From assembly GCF_007827975.1 (NCBI RefSeq), contig NZ_VITT01000012.1: a DNA stretch of 64,000 nucleotides. One strand, 5' to 3'. Under the pieces are notes generated by a model. It had not been told where the DNA came from. It did no database searches and saw only the letters and a program-made list of their open reading frames with translations. This stretch comes from Nitrospirillum viridazoti (lineage in GTDB: Bacteria > Pseudomonadota > Alphaproteobacteria > Azospirillales > Azospirillaceae). The translations under genes and the position numbers were made by a program. Positions 18,484-25,905 of this stretch are shown one piece after another (position 1 is the stretch's first letter; each line of letters begins with the position of its first letter).

Positions 18484-18532
18484 GTTTCCATGGGGCCGAG
18501 GGATGCGGCGATCAGCCACGGCATAGGCCTTA

Positions 18533-18636
18533 GGTAATAACATTACCATTTTTGATACCTTGGCATTTCTGCCATTATCAAAAATGTGACAAAATTCGCA
18601 CACTTACTGGTTGATACCGACTGTTACAAAATCCGC
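18533..18636. promoter_or_regulatory. Nested palindromes and direct repeats upstream of TonB receptor
   Basis: GGTAAT-AAC-ATTACC lies at 18533-18547. It runs straight into an 11-base-pair inverted repeat, CATTTTTGATA (18547-18557) with TATCAAAAATG (18576-18586). Inside its loop TGGCA-TTTC-TGCCA forms another hairpin. Two direct repeats TGT(G/T)ACAAAAT(T/C)CGC then follow at 18585-18599 and 18622-18636, 37 bases apart. Multiple regulator sites or a structured leader are likely; no known motif was matched. Confidence 0.5.
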
Positions 18637-18761
18637 CGTTTACTCAATCGCACTTCTGCAAAAGAAATTGGTCGCAATCCTGCCCCGATATGGGCGCGGG
18701 GCTGGCTGGGCGCCGTCGGCACCGGCCAACGATCAAGACAGAAGAGAGATTGAGGAGAGGC

Positions 18762-21700
18762 ATGAGGGAGATTTCCGTCACCGCCCGCCGCAAGGTGTGG
18801 CGCCATGGCATCGCTGCGGGCGCCCTGATGGCGCTGGCCGCGACCACCGCCCAGGCCCAGCAGAAGCAGCAGGCCGCCGCCGATGATTCCCTCGAGGAAA
18901 TCGTCGTCACCGGTTCGCGCATCGCGCGCCCCAACCTGACCCAGCCCACCCCCGTCCAGGTCATCAATGCCGAGGCCATCCAGGCCACCGGCCTGACCTC
19001 GACCGTCGACGTGCTGAGCCAGCTGCCGCAGACCCAGAACGACATGGGTCCGTCGACCAACGCCCGCTTCATCAACGGCGCCGGCGTGAACTTCGCCAAC
19101 CTGCGCGGCCTGGGTGAGTACCGCACCCTGACCCTGGTGGACGGCAAGCGCCACGTCGGTTCGCTGTCCGGCCGTAACGGTTCCGGCGGCACCTCGCTGG
19201 TCGACCTGAACAGCATCCCGCCGGCGCTGATCGAACGCATCGAAGTGGTGACGGGCGGTACGTCGGCCGTGTACGGCGCCGACGCCGTCGCCGGTGTGGT
19301 GAACGTCATCACCAAGAAGAACTACGAAGGCGCCGAAGCCACCATCCAGTACAACTGGTCGGATGGGGACGGCTACCAGTCCACCGATGTCAGCGCCATC
19401 GTCGGCCACAACTTCGACGGCGGCCGCGGCAACATCACCCTGGCGGTCGACTACAACCACGACCTGGGCCTGTATGGCAAGGACCGCCCCGAGGCGCTGT
19501 ACAACTACACCCTGGTGGCCAACCCAGCCAGCAAGAGCGCCAGCGACGGCATCCCCGACCGCATCACCATCTCCCCGACCCTGTCGTCGGTGCTGGCGGC
19601 CAGCGGCGCCCCCGTCATCCGCACCTGGCTGGACGCGGCGCACCCGCAGTACAGCTACACCTTCAAGCCCGACGGCTCGGGCATCGTCCCGTTCAACCGC
19701 GGCACGCTGATCAACGGCATCCCCGCCGGCAACAAGACCAGCGCCGGTGACGCCAACTCGATCGGTGGGGACGGCTACAACCCGTCCAAGTACCTGACCC
19801 TGCGCACCCCCAACATCCGCGAAGTGGCCGACACCCTGGTCAACTATCGCCTGGCGCAGGACCTGGGGCCCATCGACACGCTGAACTTCTTCGCCGACCT
19901 GAAGTATTCCGACAGCCGCGGCACCAGCCGGTCCACGCCGTTCACCAACGGCACGGGCACCCCGGGCACCGGCACCAATGGCCAGTTGGGCTCCGGCGCC
20001 CTGACCATCCAGGCCGACAATGCCTACCTGCCGTCCGACCTGAAGGCGCTGCTGGCGACCGACAAGGTGTCCAGCTTCACCATCACCCGCGTGAACGACG
20101 ATTGGTATGGCCCGCGCGAGTACGCCTATGAGTATGAGGTGATGCGCGGCGTGTTCGGCCTGAACGGTGACCTCACCAACGGCTGGCACTACGAGGCCTA
20201 TTACGACTACGGCCGCAACCGTACCAGCTTCGTGAACACCGACAAGGTCGTCAGCCTGTTCAATCAGCAGCTGGACGCCGTGAACGTGGGCGGCAAGATC
20301 GTCTGCCGCGACGCCACCGCCCAGGCCAACGGTTGCGTCCCTATCAACCCGTTCGTGGTCGGCCCGCTGAGCGCCGCGCAGAAGGCCTACGCCTACACCT
20401 ACACCAAGGAAATGGCGACGCTGCAGCAGCACGACGCCGCTTTCAACCTGAACGGCGACCTGTTCAAGTTCCCGGCGTTGTTCAGCGGCACCGTGGCCCC
20501 GGTCAGCTTCGCCGCCGGCGTCGAGTACCGCAAGGAAGAGTCGGTGGACAAGACCGACTTCCTGCAGAACCAGCCCACCGGCACCATCTACGGCAACCAG
20601 AACGGTTCCGTGTCGGGCAGCTACGACACCACCGAAGTGTACGGTGAGCTGAGCGTCCCCGTCCTGCGCGACCTGCCGTTCGCCAAGGCCGTGGATCTGG
20701 ACCTGGCCTATCGTTACTCCGACTACTCGCTGGCCGGTCCCGCCAGCACCTGGAACATCCAGGCCGGCTGGGCCGTCAACGACGACGTGAAGCTGCGCGG
20801 CGGTATCGCCCGCGCGGTGCGCGCGCCCAACATCGATGACCTGTTCACCCCGGCCGGCGATAACTTCCTGGGCGTCAGCGATCCCTGCTCGGTCGAAAAC
20901 ATCGGTGCCAACGCCACCCGCGCCGCTAACTGCGCCAAGGTGGTCCCGGCCGGCTACAAGTCCAGCGACTTCGGCAACCCGTCCACCCGTACGGGCGGCA
21001 ACATCAACCTGAAGCCGGAAATCGGCCGCACCCTGACGGCCGGCGCCGTGTTCACGCCGACCTTCATCCCGGGCCTGAACGTCACCGCCGACTACTGGCT
21101 GGTGAAGATCACCCAGGGCCAGGCGGCGCTGACCTCCAACTCCATCCTGACCAACTGCTATGATCTGAGCGCCGCCGCCCAGTGCGGCCTGATCACCCGC
21201 CGTGCGGACGGTTCCATCGCCACCATCTATGGCAACACCGTCAACATCGGTAAGGAAGTGGTGCGCGGTCTGGACTTCCAGGTCGACTACGCCTTCGAAC
21301 TGGACAAGGTGGGCCTGCAGAACATGGGCGGCCTGAACCTGGGCTTCACCGGCACCTGGGTTCCGGAAAGCATCATCATCCAGGACCCGGCCCACGCCGA
21401 GAACAAGCTGTACCGCGCCGGCACTGTCGGTTATCCGCATCTGAAGGGCCGCTTCACCGGCACCTGGGATTGGAACAACCTGACGGTCACCTGGTCCAGC
21501 CGCTTCATCGGCGAGTCCGAGACCTTCCCGAACTCCACTGCTGAAATCGCTGATTTCAACAAGATCCCGACCTACTGGTACCACGACATCTCCGCCCGCT
21601 ACCGCTGGAAGAACGTCACGGTGTTCGGCGGTATCAACAACCTGGCGGACAAGATGCCCCCGGCCGTGCCCTTCCTGTACCAGGGCTCGTACCAGGGCGG

Positions 21701-21794
21701 TTCGTACGCCACGTTCCCGGTCACCACGGGTGGCGGCGGCTCGTACGACGTCGTCGGCCGTACCTTCTTCGTCGGCACGACGGTGAAGTTCTGA
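18762..21794 (+). CDS. TonB-dependent outer-membrane receptor
   Basis: This 1010-residue receptor has a signal peptide ending near AATTAQA-QQ, a TonB box and plug start (DDSLEEIVVTGSRIARPN), the plug motif VVTGGTSAVYGADAVAGVVN, and a long beta-barrel with the C-terminal aromatic signature (FFVGTTVKF). I placed the start at 18762 because GAGGAGAGG directly precedes it and the signal peptide begins there; the frame is open further upstream. The sequence belongs to the large group found in sphingomonad- and Caulobacter-like bacteria that imports peptides, sugars or siderophores; the substrate is not readable. It is monocistronic by its flanking hairpins. Confidence 0.93.
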   Translation: MREISVTARRKVWRHGIAAGALMALAATTAQAQQKQQAAADDSLEEIVVTGSRIARPNLTQPTPVQVINAEAIQATGLTSTVDVLSQLPQTQNDMGPSTNARFINGAGVNFANLRGLGEYRTLTLVDGKRHVGSLSGRNGSGGTSLVDLNSIPPALIERIEVVTGGTSAVYGADAVAGVVNVITKKNYEGAEATIQYNWSDGDGYQSTDVSAIVGHNFDGGRGNITLAVDYNHDLGLYGKDRPEALYNYTLVANPASKSASDGIPDRITISPTLSSVLAASGAPVIRTWLDAAHPQYSYTFKPDGSGIVPFNRGTLINGIPAGNKTSAGDANSIGGDGYNPSKYLTLRTPNIREVADTLVNYRLAQDLGPIDTLNFFADLKYSDSRGTSRSTPFTNGTGTPGTGTNGQLGSGALTIQADNAYLPSDLKALLATDKVSSFTITRVNDDWYGPREYAYEYEVMRGVFGLNGDLTNGWHYEAYYDYGRNRTSFVNTDKVVSLFNQQLDAVNVGGKIVCRDATAQANGCVPINPFVVGPLSAAQKAYAYTYTKEMATLQQHDAAFNLNGDLFKFPALFSGTVAPVSFAAGVEYRKEESVDKTDFLQNQPTGTIYGNQNGSVSGSYDTTEVYGELSVPVLRDLPFAKAVDLDLAYRYSDYSLAGPASTWNIQAGWAVNDDVKLRGGIARAVRAPNIDDLFTPAGDNFLGVSDPCSVENIGANATRAANCAKVVPAGYKSSDFGNPSTRTGGNINLKPEIGRTLTAGAVFTPTFIPGLNVTADYWLVKITQGQAALTSNSILTNCYDLSAAAQCGLITRRADGSIATIYGNTVNIGKEVVRGLDFQVDYAFELDKVGLQNMGGLNLGFTGTWVPESIIIQDPAHAENKLYRAGTVGYPHLKGRFTGTWDWNNLTVTWSSRFIGESETFPNSTAEIADFNKIPTYWYHDISARYRWKNVTVFGGINNLADKMPPAVPFLYQGSYQGGSYATFPVTTGGGGSYDVVGRTFFVGTTVKF

Positions 21795-21801
21795 TGAGTG
21801 C

Positions 21802-21836
21802 GGGGGCCGGGCGGCGACGCCGGGCCCCCTTCCTTC
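21802..21836 (+). terminator. Terminator-like hairpin of TonB receptor gene
   Basis: GGGGGCC (21802-21808) pairs with GGCCCCC (21823-21829), and GGCG/CGCC pair inside the loop. The following TTCCTTCG is only partly U-rich. Confidence 0.5.
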
Positions 21837-21928
21837 GAGAAGTCGGGGCCGCGATCGGGAAACCGGTCCGGCCCCTTTCGCGTTCAGCCCCCGCGCGACC
21901 ATGGCCGCCGGGGTTATGGGAGAGATGG

Positions 21929-22438
21929 ATGAGGCACGCCCACATTGCCGCCCCCCTCGCGGCGGCCCTCCTGGCTCTGGCCGCACCGGCCCAGGCGGCG
22001 ACCGCCCCCAGCGCCGCCGGCGAGGTGGTGGCCTGCAAGAAGATCGCCGACCGGGACCAGCGCCTGGCCTGCTTCGACAAGAGCAGCGACGGCTTGGAAG
22101 CGGAGATGAAGAAGGCGGTGGAGGCCACCTTTGGCAGTCCGCCCGGCGTCAAGGCCGACCAGACCGAGGCCACCTTCGGCAAGCATGAACCGCCCCCGCC
22201 GCCGGTGGCGGCGGAACTGGACAACATCCAGTCCCGCATCGTCTCCATGCGCCCCGACCCCGCCGGCCGGCCCATCTTCACCCTGGAGAACGGCCAGGTT
22301 TGGCGCTCGCAGGAAAACGCCCGTATCCACCTGAAGGGCGGCGAGATCGCCACAGTGTCCCGTTCCATGCTGGGTATGGGCTATCAGCTGCAGGTGGGCG
22401 ACATGTCCTACAGCCTGAGCGTTGTGCGCGACCGCTGA
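21929..22438 (+). CDS. Exported protein with CKKIADRDQRLACFD motif, unknown function
   Basis: This 169-residue protein has a signal peptide (MRHAHIAAPLAAALLALAAP, cleavage near AQA-AT). The mature N-terminus carries VVACKKIADRDQRLACFDKS, a two-cysteine motif seen at the N-terminus of many exported envelope proteins of unknown role. Then come a Pro-rich hinge (EPPPPPVAAE) and a small beta-rich end. I chose the ATG at 21929 (GGGAGAG upstream) over longer in-frame starts. It lies 134 bases after the TonB receptor stop, with a hairpin between them. Confidence 0.75.
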   Translation: MRHAHIAAPLAAALLALAAPAQAATAPSAAGEVVACKKIADRDQRLACFDKSSDGLEAEMKKAVEATFGSPPGVKADQTEATFGKHEPPPPPVAAELDNIQSRIVSMRPDPAGRPIFTLENGQVWRSQENARIHLKGGEIATVSRSMLGMGYQLQVGDMSYSLSVVRDR

Positions 22439-22488
22439 TGGAAAATGGGTGGAAAATCACTGCCCGCCCGCTCGTCTTTATGGGGCGC

Positions 22489-22875
22489 TCAATCGGGCGC
22501 GCCTTCGTCATTGTCGTCTTCCCAAGGCCCTGCACCACGATCCGTGGCGATCTTCATGTAGCGTTGGGAGAGTTCCGATTTACCGACATGGCCATACATG
22601 ACCGCAAGGTTGTGAAAGGCCGTCGCATATCCAGCCATGCCTGCCTTTTTATAAAGCTCCTCCGCCGTCTTGATATCGGGGAATCTGGGTGGCTCACTCA
22701 GAATATCGGCAAGGACACACATGCTCATCGGTTCGCCAAAGTGAGCGCCGATCTTGAATAAAAGAACCGCGGCATCCCGATCACCCGCATCTTCATGCTT
22801 CCAAGCCAGAGCATAGAGCTTCTCAAGCGTTGCGCCATCGATCTCCTGGCTGAAGCGGTCATCGCCTTCAGACAT
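22489..22875 (-). CDS. Sel1/TPR-like repeat protein
   Basis: This 128-residue soluble protein is made of short helical repeats. The ARHEDAGD-like YALAWKHEDAGDRDAAVLLF and the Sel1-like YKKAGMAGYATAFHNLAVMY are visible. The ATG at 22875 has GAGG four to five bases upstream. Its base composition is clearly lower in GC than its neighbours (32 of 60 bases G+C in 22561-22620), suggesting recent acquisition. Sel1-type proteins act as scaffolds, but nothing shows a partner here. Confidence 0.75.
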   Translation of the reverse strand: MSEGDDRFSQEIDGATLEKLYALAWKHEDAGDRDAAVLLFKIGAHFGEPMSMCVLADILSEPPRFPDIKTAEELYKKAGMAGYATAFHNLAVMYGHVGKSELSQRYMKIATDRGAGPWEDDNDEGAPD

Positions 22876-22948
22876 CAATCCTCAATCCATCCAATGGGCC
22901 ACCAGGGACATGGGGTAGTGTCCATGCCCCTGGTGCCTCACTCTACCT

Positions 22949-24547
22949 TCAGTTCTGCGCCGGGCTGCCGGCGACGATGAACTTGCGGATGTCCTGGGTC
23001 AGCTTTTCGATGGCCTGGGGCTGCACGTACATCATGTGGCCGCCAGGATAGTAGTTGAACGACACCCGGTTGGTGGGCACGCCCGCGTCGTTGAAGCTGT
23101 TCTCGGTATGGAAGAACGGCGTCGCCAGGTCGTAATAGCCCATGGCGACGAAGGCCCGCATGCCCTTGTTCTGGCGCATGGCGTCGCCCACGAAGGGGCC
23201 GACGTCGGTGCCGCGGTAGGGCTCGCTGCCGCCGCCGTCCACCTGGGCGTAGTTCCAGCGGCGATAGAGGGACCCCAGCACCCTGTACTCCCGCCCGCCC
23301 ATGTCCAGGCCCAGGTCGTTGCGGAAATAGGTGTTCACCACGGCGCTGAACGCCCCGCTCATGCCGTTCAGCGAGGGATCGTTGTCCGGCCGGTCGCCTG
23401 AGCTGTCATAGTCTTCGCCCAGGTAGCGGCCGTCGATGCGGCCGATGCTCTTGCCCTGGTCGCGCAGCAGTTCCTTCATGAAGCGGTGGTCCTGGATCTT
23501 CAGGTGCGACTGCTCGATGAAGGCCGGGGACAATCCTGTGAAGTGGGCCAGCTTGGCCACCACCGCCTTGTGCTGCTCCGGCGACAGCCGGTTGCCCAGG
23601 ATGAGGGCGGAGGCGTACTCGGTTGCCGCGAACTGGCGGGCGTCGGCCAGGAACTTGTCGAAGCCCATGGAGGTGTCGGCCACCTTCTTGTGGTACCAGG
23701 CCGTGGCAGCATAGCTGGGCAGGAAAGACCAGTAGGGCACGAGGTTACCCCGCGCAAAGGTCAGCGAGGTGTAGTCCATGGCCGGGGAGATCAGGATGAT
23801 GCCGTTCAGGGACACGGTGGAGGTGGTGCCGCTCAATTCCGGCAGCATGGCGCCGGTGCGGATGCCGCCATAGCTTTCACCGCCCAGGAACTTGGGGCTG
23901 TTCCAGCGCTTGTTGTCGCCCAGCCAGACGCGGACGAACTGCGCGACCGATTTCGCATCCTCCTTCACGCCCAGGAAGTCCTTCTCCTCCCCCTTGCCGA
24001 TGGCGTGGCTGTAGCCGGTGGCGACCGGGTCGATGAACACCAGGTCCGTCACGTCCAGGATGGAGAAGGCGTTGTCTACCAGCGGGAAGGGCGGCGGGCC
24101 GGGATTCTCGGCGTCCGCCGGGATCTGCACGCGCTTAGGCCCGAAGACGCCCATGTGCAGCCACAGGCTGGCCGAGCCGGGGCCGCCGTTGTAGAGGAAG
24201 GTCACCGGTCGCGTGGCGGGGTTGGCGCCCTTCCTGGTGTAGGCGACGGAGAAGATGCTGGCGACGGGTTCGCCCTTCTCATCGCGCAGATAAGTCTCCC
24301 CCGCCGAAACGGTGTAATCGACGCGCTTGCCATTGAAGGTGCCGGAGCGGTCGACGGTGACGCGCTTGGGCGCGTCCGCCTTTGCGTCCGGGGCGGCCTT
24401 CGGCGCGCCATCCTTATGATCCTGCTTGTCGTCCTTTTTTTCCTGCGCGACGCCCATCACGGCAGGAGCCATCACCGCCGGCAACGTCACGGCCAACACG
24501 GCCGCCACCAGCAGTGCCCAACGCCTGTTCTTCACTGGAACCCCCAT
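22949..24547 (-). CDS. Exported S10 family serine carboxypeptidase-like protein
   Basis: This protein of about 530 residues has an N-terminal signal region (WALLVAAVLAVTLPAVMAPA) and a Lys/Asp-rich spacer. The serine-carboxypeptidase fold follows, with oxyanion segment YNGGPGSASLWLHMG (119-133), nucleophile Ser225 in GGESYGG, an Asp in MGYYDLATPFFHTE and His in YYPGGHMMYV. The ATG at 24547 and the GTG at 24535 (GGGGG five bases before) are both possible starts. Bacterial S10 enzymes release C-terminal residues from peptides in the periplasm. It is divergent from the MipA gene. Confidence 0.9.
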   Translation of the reverse strand: MGVPVKNRRWALLVAAVLAVTLPAVMAPAVMGVAQEKKDDKQDHKDGAPKAAPDAKADAPKRVTVDRSGTFNGKRVDYTVSAGETYLRDEKGEPVASIFSVAYTRKGANPATRPVTFLYNGGPGSASLWLHMGVFGPKRVQIPADAENPGPPPFPLVDNAFSILDVTDLVFIDPVATGYSHAIGKGEEKDFLGVKEDAKSVAQFVRVWLGDNKRWNSPKFLGGESYGGIRTGAMLPELSGTTSTVSLNGIILISPAMDYTSLTFARGNLVPYWSFLPSYAATAWYHKKVADTSMGFDKFLADARQFAATEYASALILGNRLSPEQHKAVVAKLAHFTGLSPAFIEQSHLKIQDHRFMKELLRDQGKSIGRIDGRYLGEDYDSSGDRPDNDPSLNGMSGAFSAVVNTYFRNDLGLDMGGREYRVLGSLYRRWNYAQVDGGGSEPYRGTDVGPFVGDAMRQNKGMRAFVAMGYYDLATPFFHTENSFNDAGVPTNRVSFNYYPGGHMMYVQPQAIEKLTQDIRKFIVAGSPAQN

Positions 24548-24897
24548 TCTTTTTCAATGCCCCACACCCGGGCCCCACACCTGGCCGCCCCTGTCGAAAC
24601 GGCCTAGCTGGCACAGCGTAACAAAAGCATCCGAAATAGGACGCCCGGATAAAAGTTTTAAGCGGGGGCATAGCTGGCGCCATGCCGGCCTGCGACCAGC
24701 CGGTCGAAGCGGATGGCCCGATTGCTGAGGCAAGGTCGCCCTCTGGCTGAATCGAAAAAGTCGCATCAACCAGGCACCGTGCCATCCATGATCCATCCCC
24801 ATGGCACGGGAACCTTTGAAATCCTTGGGTGTTCTCACATCACCCGCTTTCTTCGGCCCCGGAAGCCAACCCTCTCCTCAGGAGGCAAAAACAAATC
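24548..24897. other. Divergent intergenic region S10 peptidase / mipA
   Basis: This 350-base region contains no gene I can support. It holds one nine-base inverted repeat (separate entry) and the AGGAGG ribosome-binding site of the MipA gene. No -35/-10 pair is convincing. Confidence 0.7.
24777..24809. promoter_or_regulatory. Nine-base inverted repeat upstream of mipA
   Basis: CCGTGCCAT (24777-24785) and ATGGCACGG (24801-24809) are perfect inverted arms with a 15-base spacer, about 90 bases before the mipA start. It could be an operator or a leader hairpin. Confidence 0.4.
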
Positions 24898-25773
24898 ATG
24901 GACGTTTCCGGCCCCCCATTTTCGCGGCGGACCATCCGTCGCCCCGCGCTGATCAGCCTGATGCTCGGCCTGGCGCTCTGCCTGTTCTGCCTGATGCCCG
25001 GCAAGGCCCAGGCGCAGACACCCTCCCCCCTCAGTGAATGGCAATATTCGGCCGGCGTGCTGCTGCGGTCGAAGTTCGAGAATCCGCTGCCCACCTGGGA
25101 TGTCAGCGTCGGGGCCGCGACGTCGCTGCAGCCGCGCTACGTCGGTTCGTCCGAATACCATGTGCAGCCGGGCATCAACCTGGATGTGCGCTACAAGGAT
25201 ATCGCCTTCTTCTCCATGGGCGAGGGCCTGGGCGTCAATCTGCTGCGCGGGGAAAACTTCCGCGCCGGCGTCGCCCTGGGCTTCGATGTCGGCCGCGACC
25301 AGGACGACAGTTCCCAACTGCACGGCCTGGGCGACATCTCGCCCGCGCCGGAGGCCAAGGTGTTCGCGGAATACACCATCTTCCCCGTCGTGCTGCGCAC
25401 CGCCGTGCGGCGCGGCTTCGGCGGCAACAACGGCTGGGTGGGGGACGTCAGCGCCTATCTGCCCGTCGCCGGGTCGAACCGCTTCTTCGTCTTCGTCGGC
25501 CCGACCGCGACCTACGCCGACTCCTCCTACATGCGGCGCTATTTCGGTATCAACCCCAACCAATCCATCCGCAGCGTGTACCGGCAATACACGCCGGGCA
25601 GCGGCTTCAGCAGCGCCGGCTTCGGCTCCAGCGCCGTATGGTTCTGGACGGAACACTGGTTCATGACGGCGGACGGCGCCTACCAGAGGCTGCTGGGCGA
25701 CGCGGCCGACAGCCCCATTACCCGCGCCCATTCGCAGCTGACCCTGAACCTGAGCGTCGCCTACCGGTTCTGA
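24898..25773 (+). CDS. MipA/OmpV family outer-membrane protein
   Basis: This 291-residue beta-barrel protein starts at 24898, with AGGAGG about 12 bases upstream. A signal peptide (ALISLMLGLALCLFCLMPGK, cleavage near AQA-QT) is followed by the MipA start (WDVSVGAATSLQPRYVGSSE) and the C-terminal barrel strand LTLNLSVAYRF with terminal Phe. MipA proteins scaffold murein synthases or act as small porins. Which one applies here is not decidable. Confidence 0.9.
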   Translation: MDVSGPPFSRRTIRRPALISLMLGLALCLFCLMPGKAQAQTPSPLSEWQYSAGVLLRSKFENPLPTWDVSVGAATSLQPRYVGSSEYHVQPGINLDVRYKDIAFFSMGEGLGVNLLRGENFRAGVALGFDVGRDQDDSSQLHGLGDISPAPEAKVFAEYTIFPVVLRTAVRRGFGGNNGWVGDVSAYLPVAGSNRFFVFVGPTATYADSSYMRRYFGINPNQSIRSVYRQYTPGSGFSSAGFGSSAVWFWTEHWFMTADGAYQRLLGDAADSPITRAHSQLTLNLSVAYRF

Positions 25774-25849
25774 CCGCATAATGTTCATGCCAATGCGGTT
25801 GGCGGCGCGCCCCCAACCACCCTAAGATAGTGGTGCCAAAGGAAATACA

Positions 25850-25888
25850 GCCCTGGCGGAGGTTGGCATAAGCCGGCTCCGCCAGGGC
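25850..25888 (+). promoter_or_regulatory. Strong hairpin just upstream of the subtilase start
   Basis: GCCCTGGCGGAG (25850-25861) and CTCCGCCAGGGC (25877-25888) form a perfect 12-base-pair stem with a 15-base loop, 17 bases before the ATG at 25906. No U-tract follows, so it is not a standard terminator. A leader or mRNA-stability structure is possible. Confidence 0.5.
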
Positions 25889-25905
25889 CTTGGGGGAACC
25901 GCACC

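Larger units (their letters stand above)
18411..18761. other. Intergenic region before the TonB receptor
   Basis: This 351-base, relatively AT-rich stretch holds the terminator of the preceding gene and a dense group of palindromes and direct repeats (listed separately). A 60-codon minus-strand open frame here (18421-18603) has no ribosome-binding site or family match and is not called. Confidence 0.8.

Noticed and set aside
18421..18603. A 60-codon minus-strand open frame before the TonB receptor
   Set aside because: It has no ribosome-binding site or homology cue, and it overlaps a terminator and palindromes.
18624..21986. A 1120-codon open frame on the minus strand opposite the TonB receptor
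   Set aside because: It is an antisense shadow produced by high G+C at third positions; it has no ribosome-binding site or family features, while the plus strand encodes a clear receptor.
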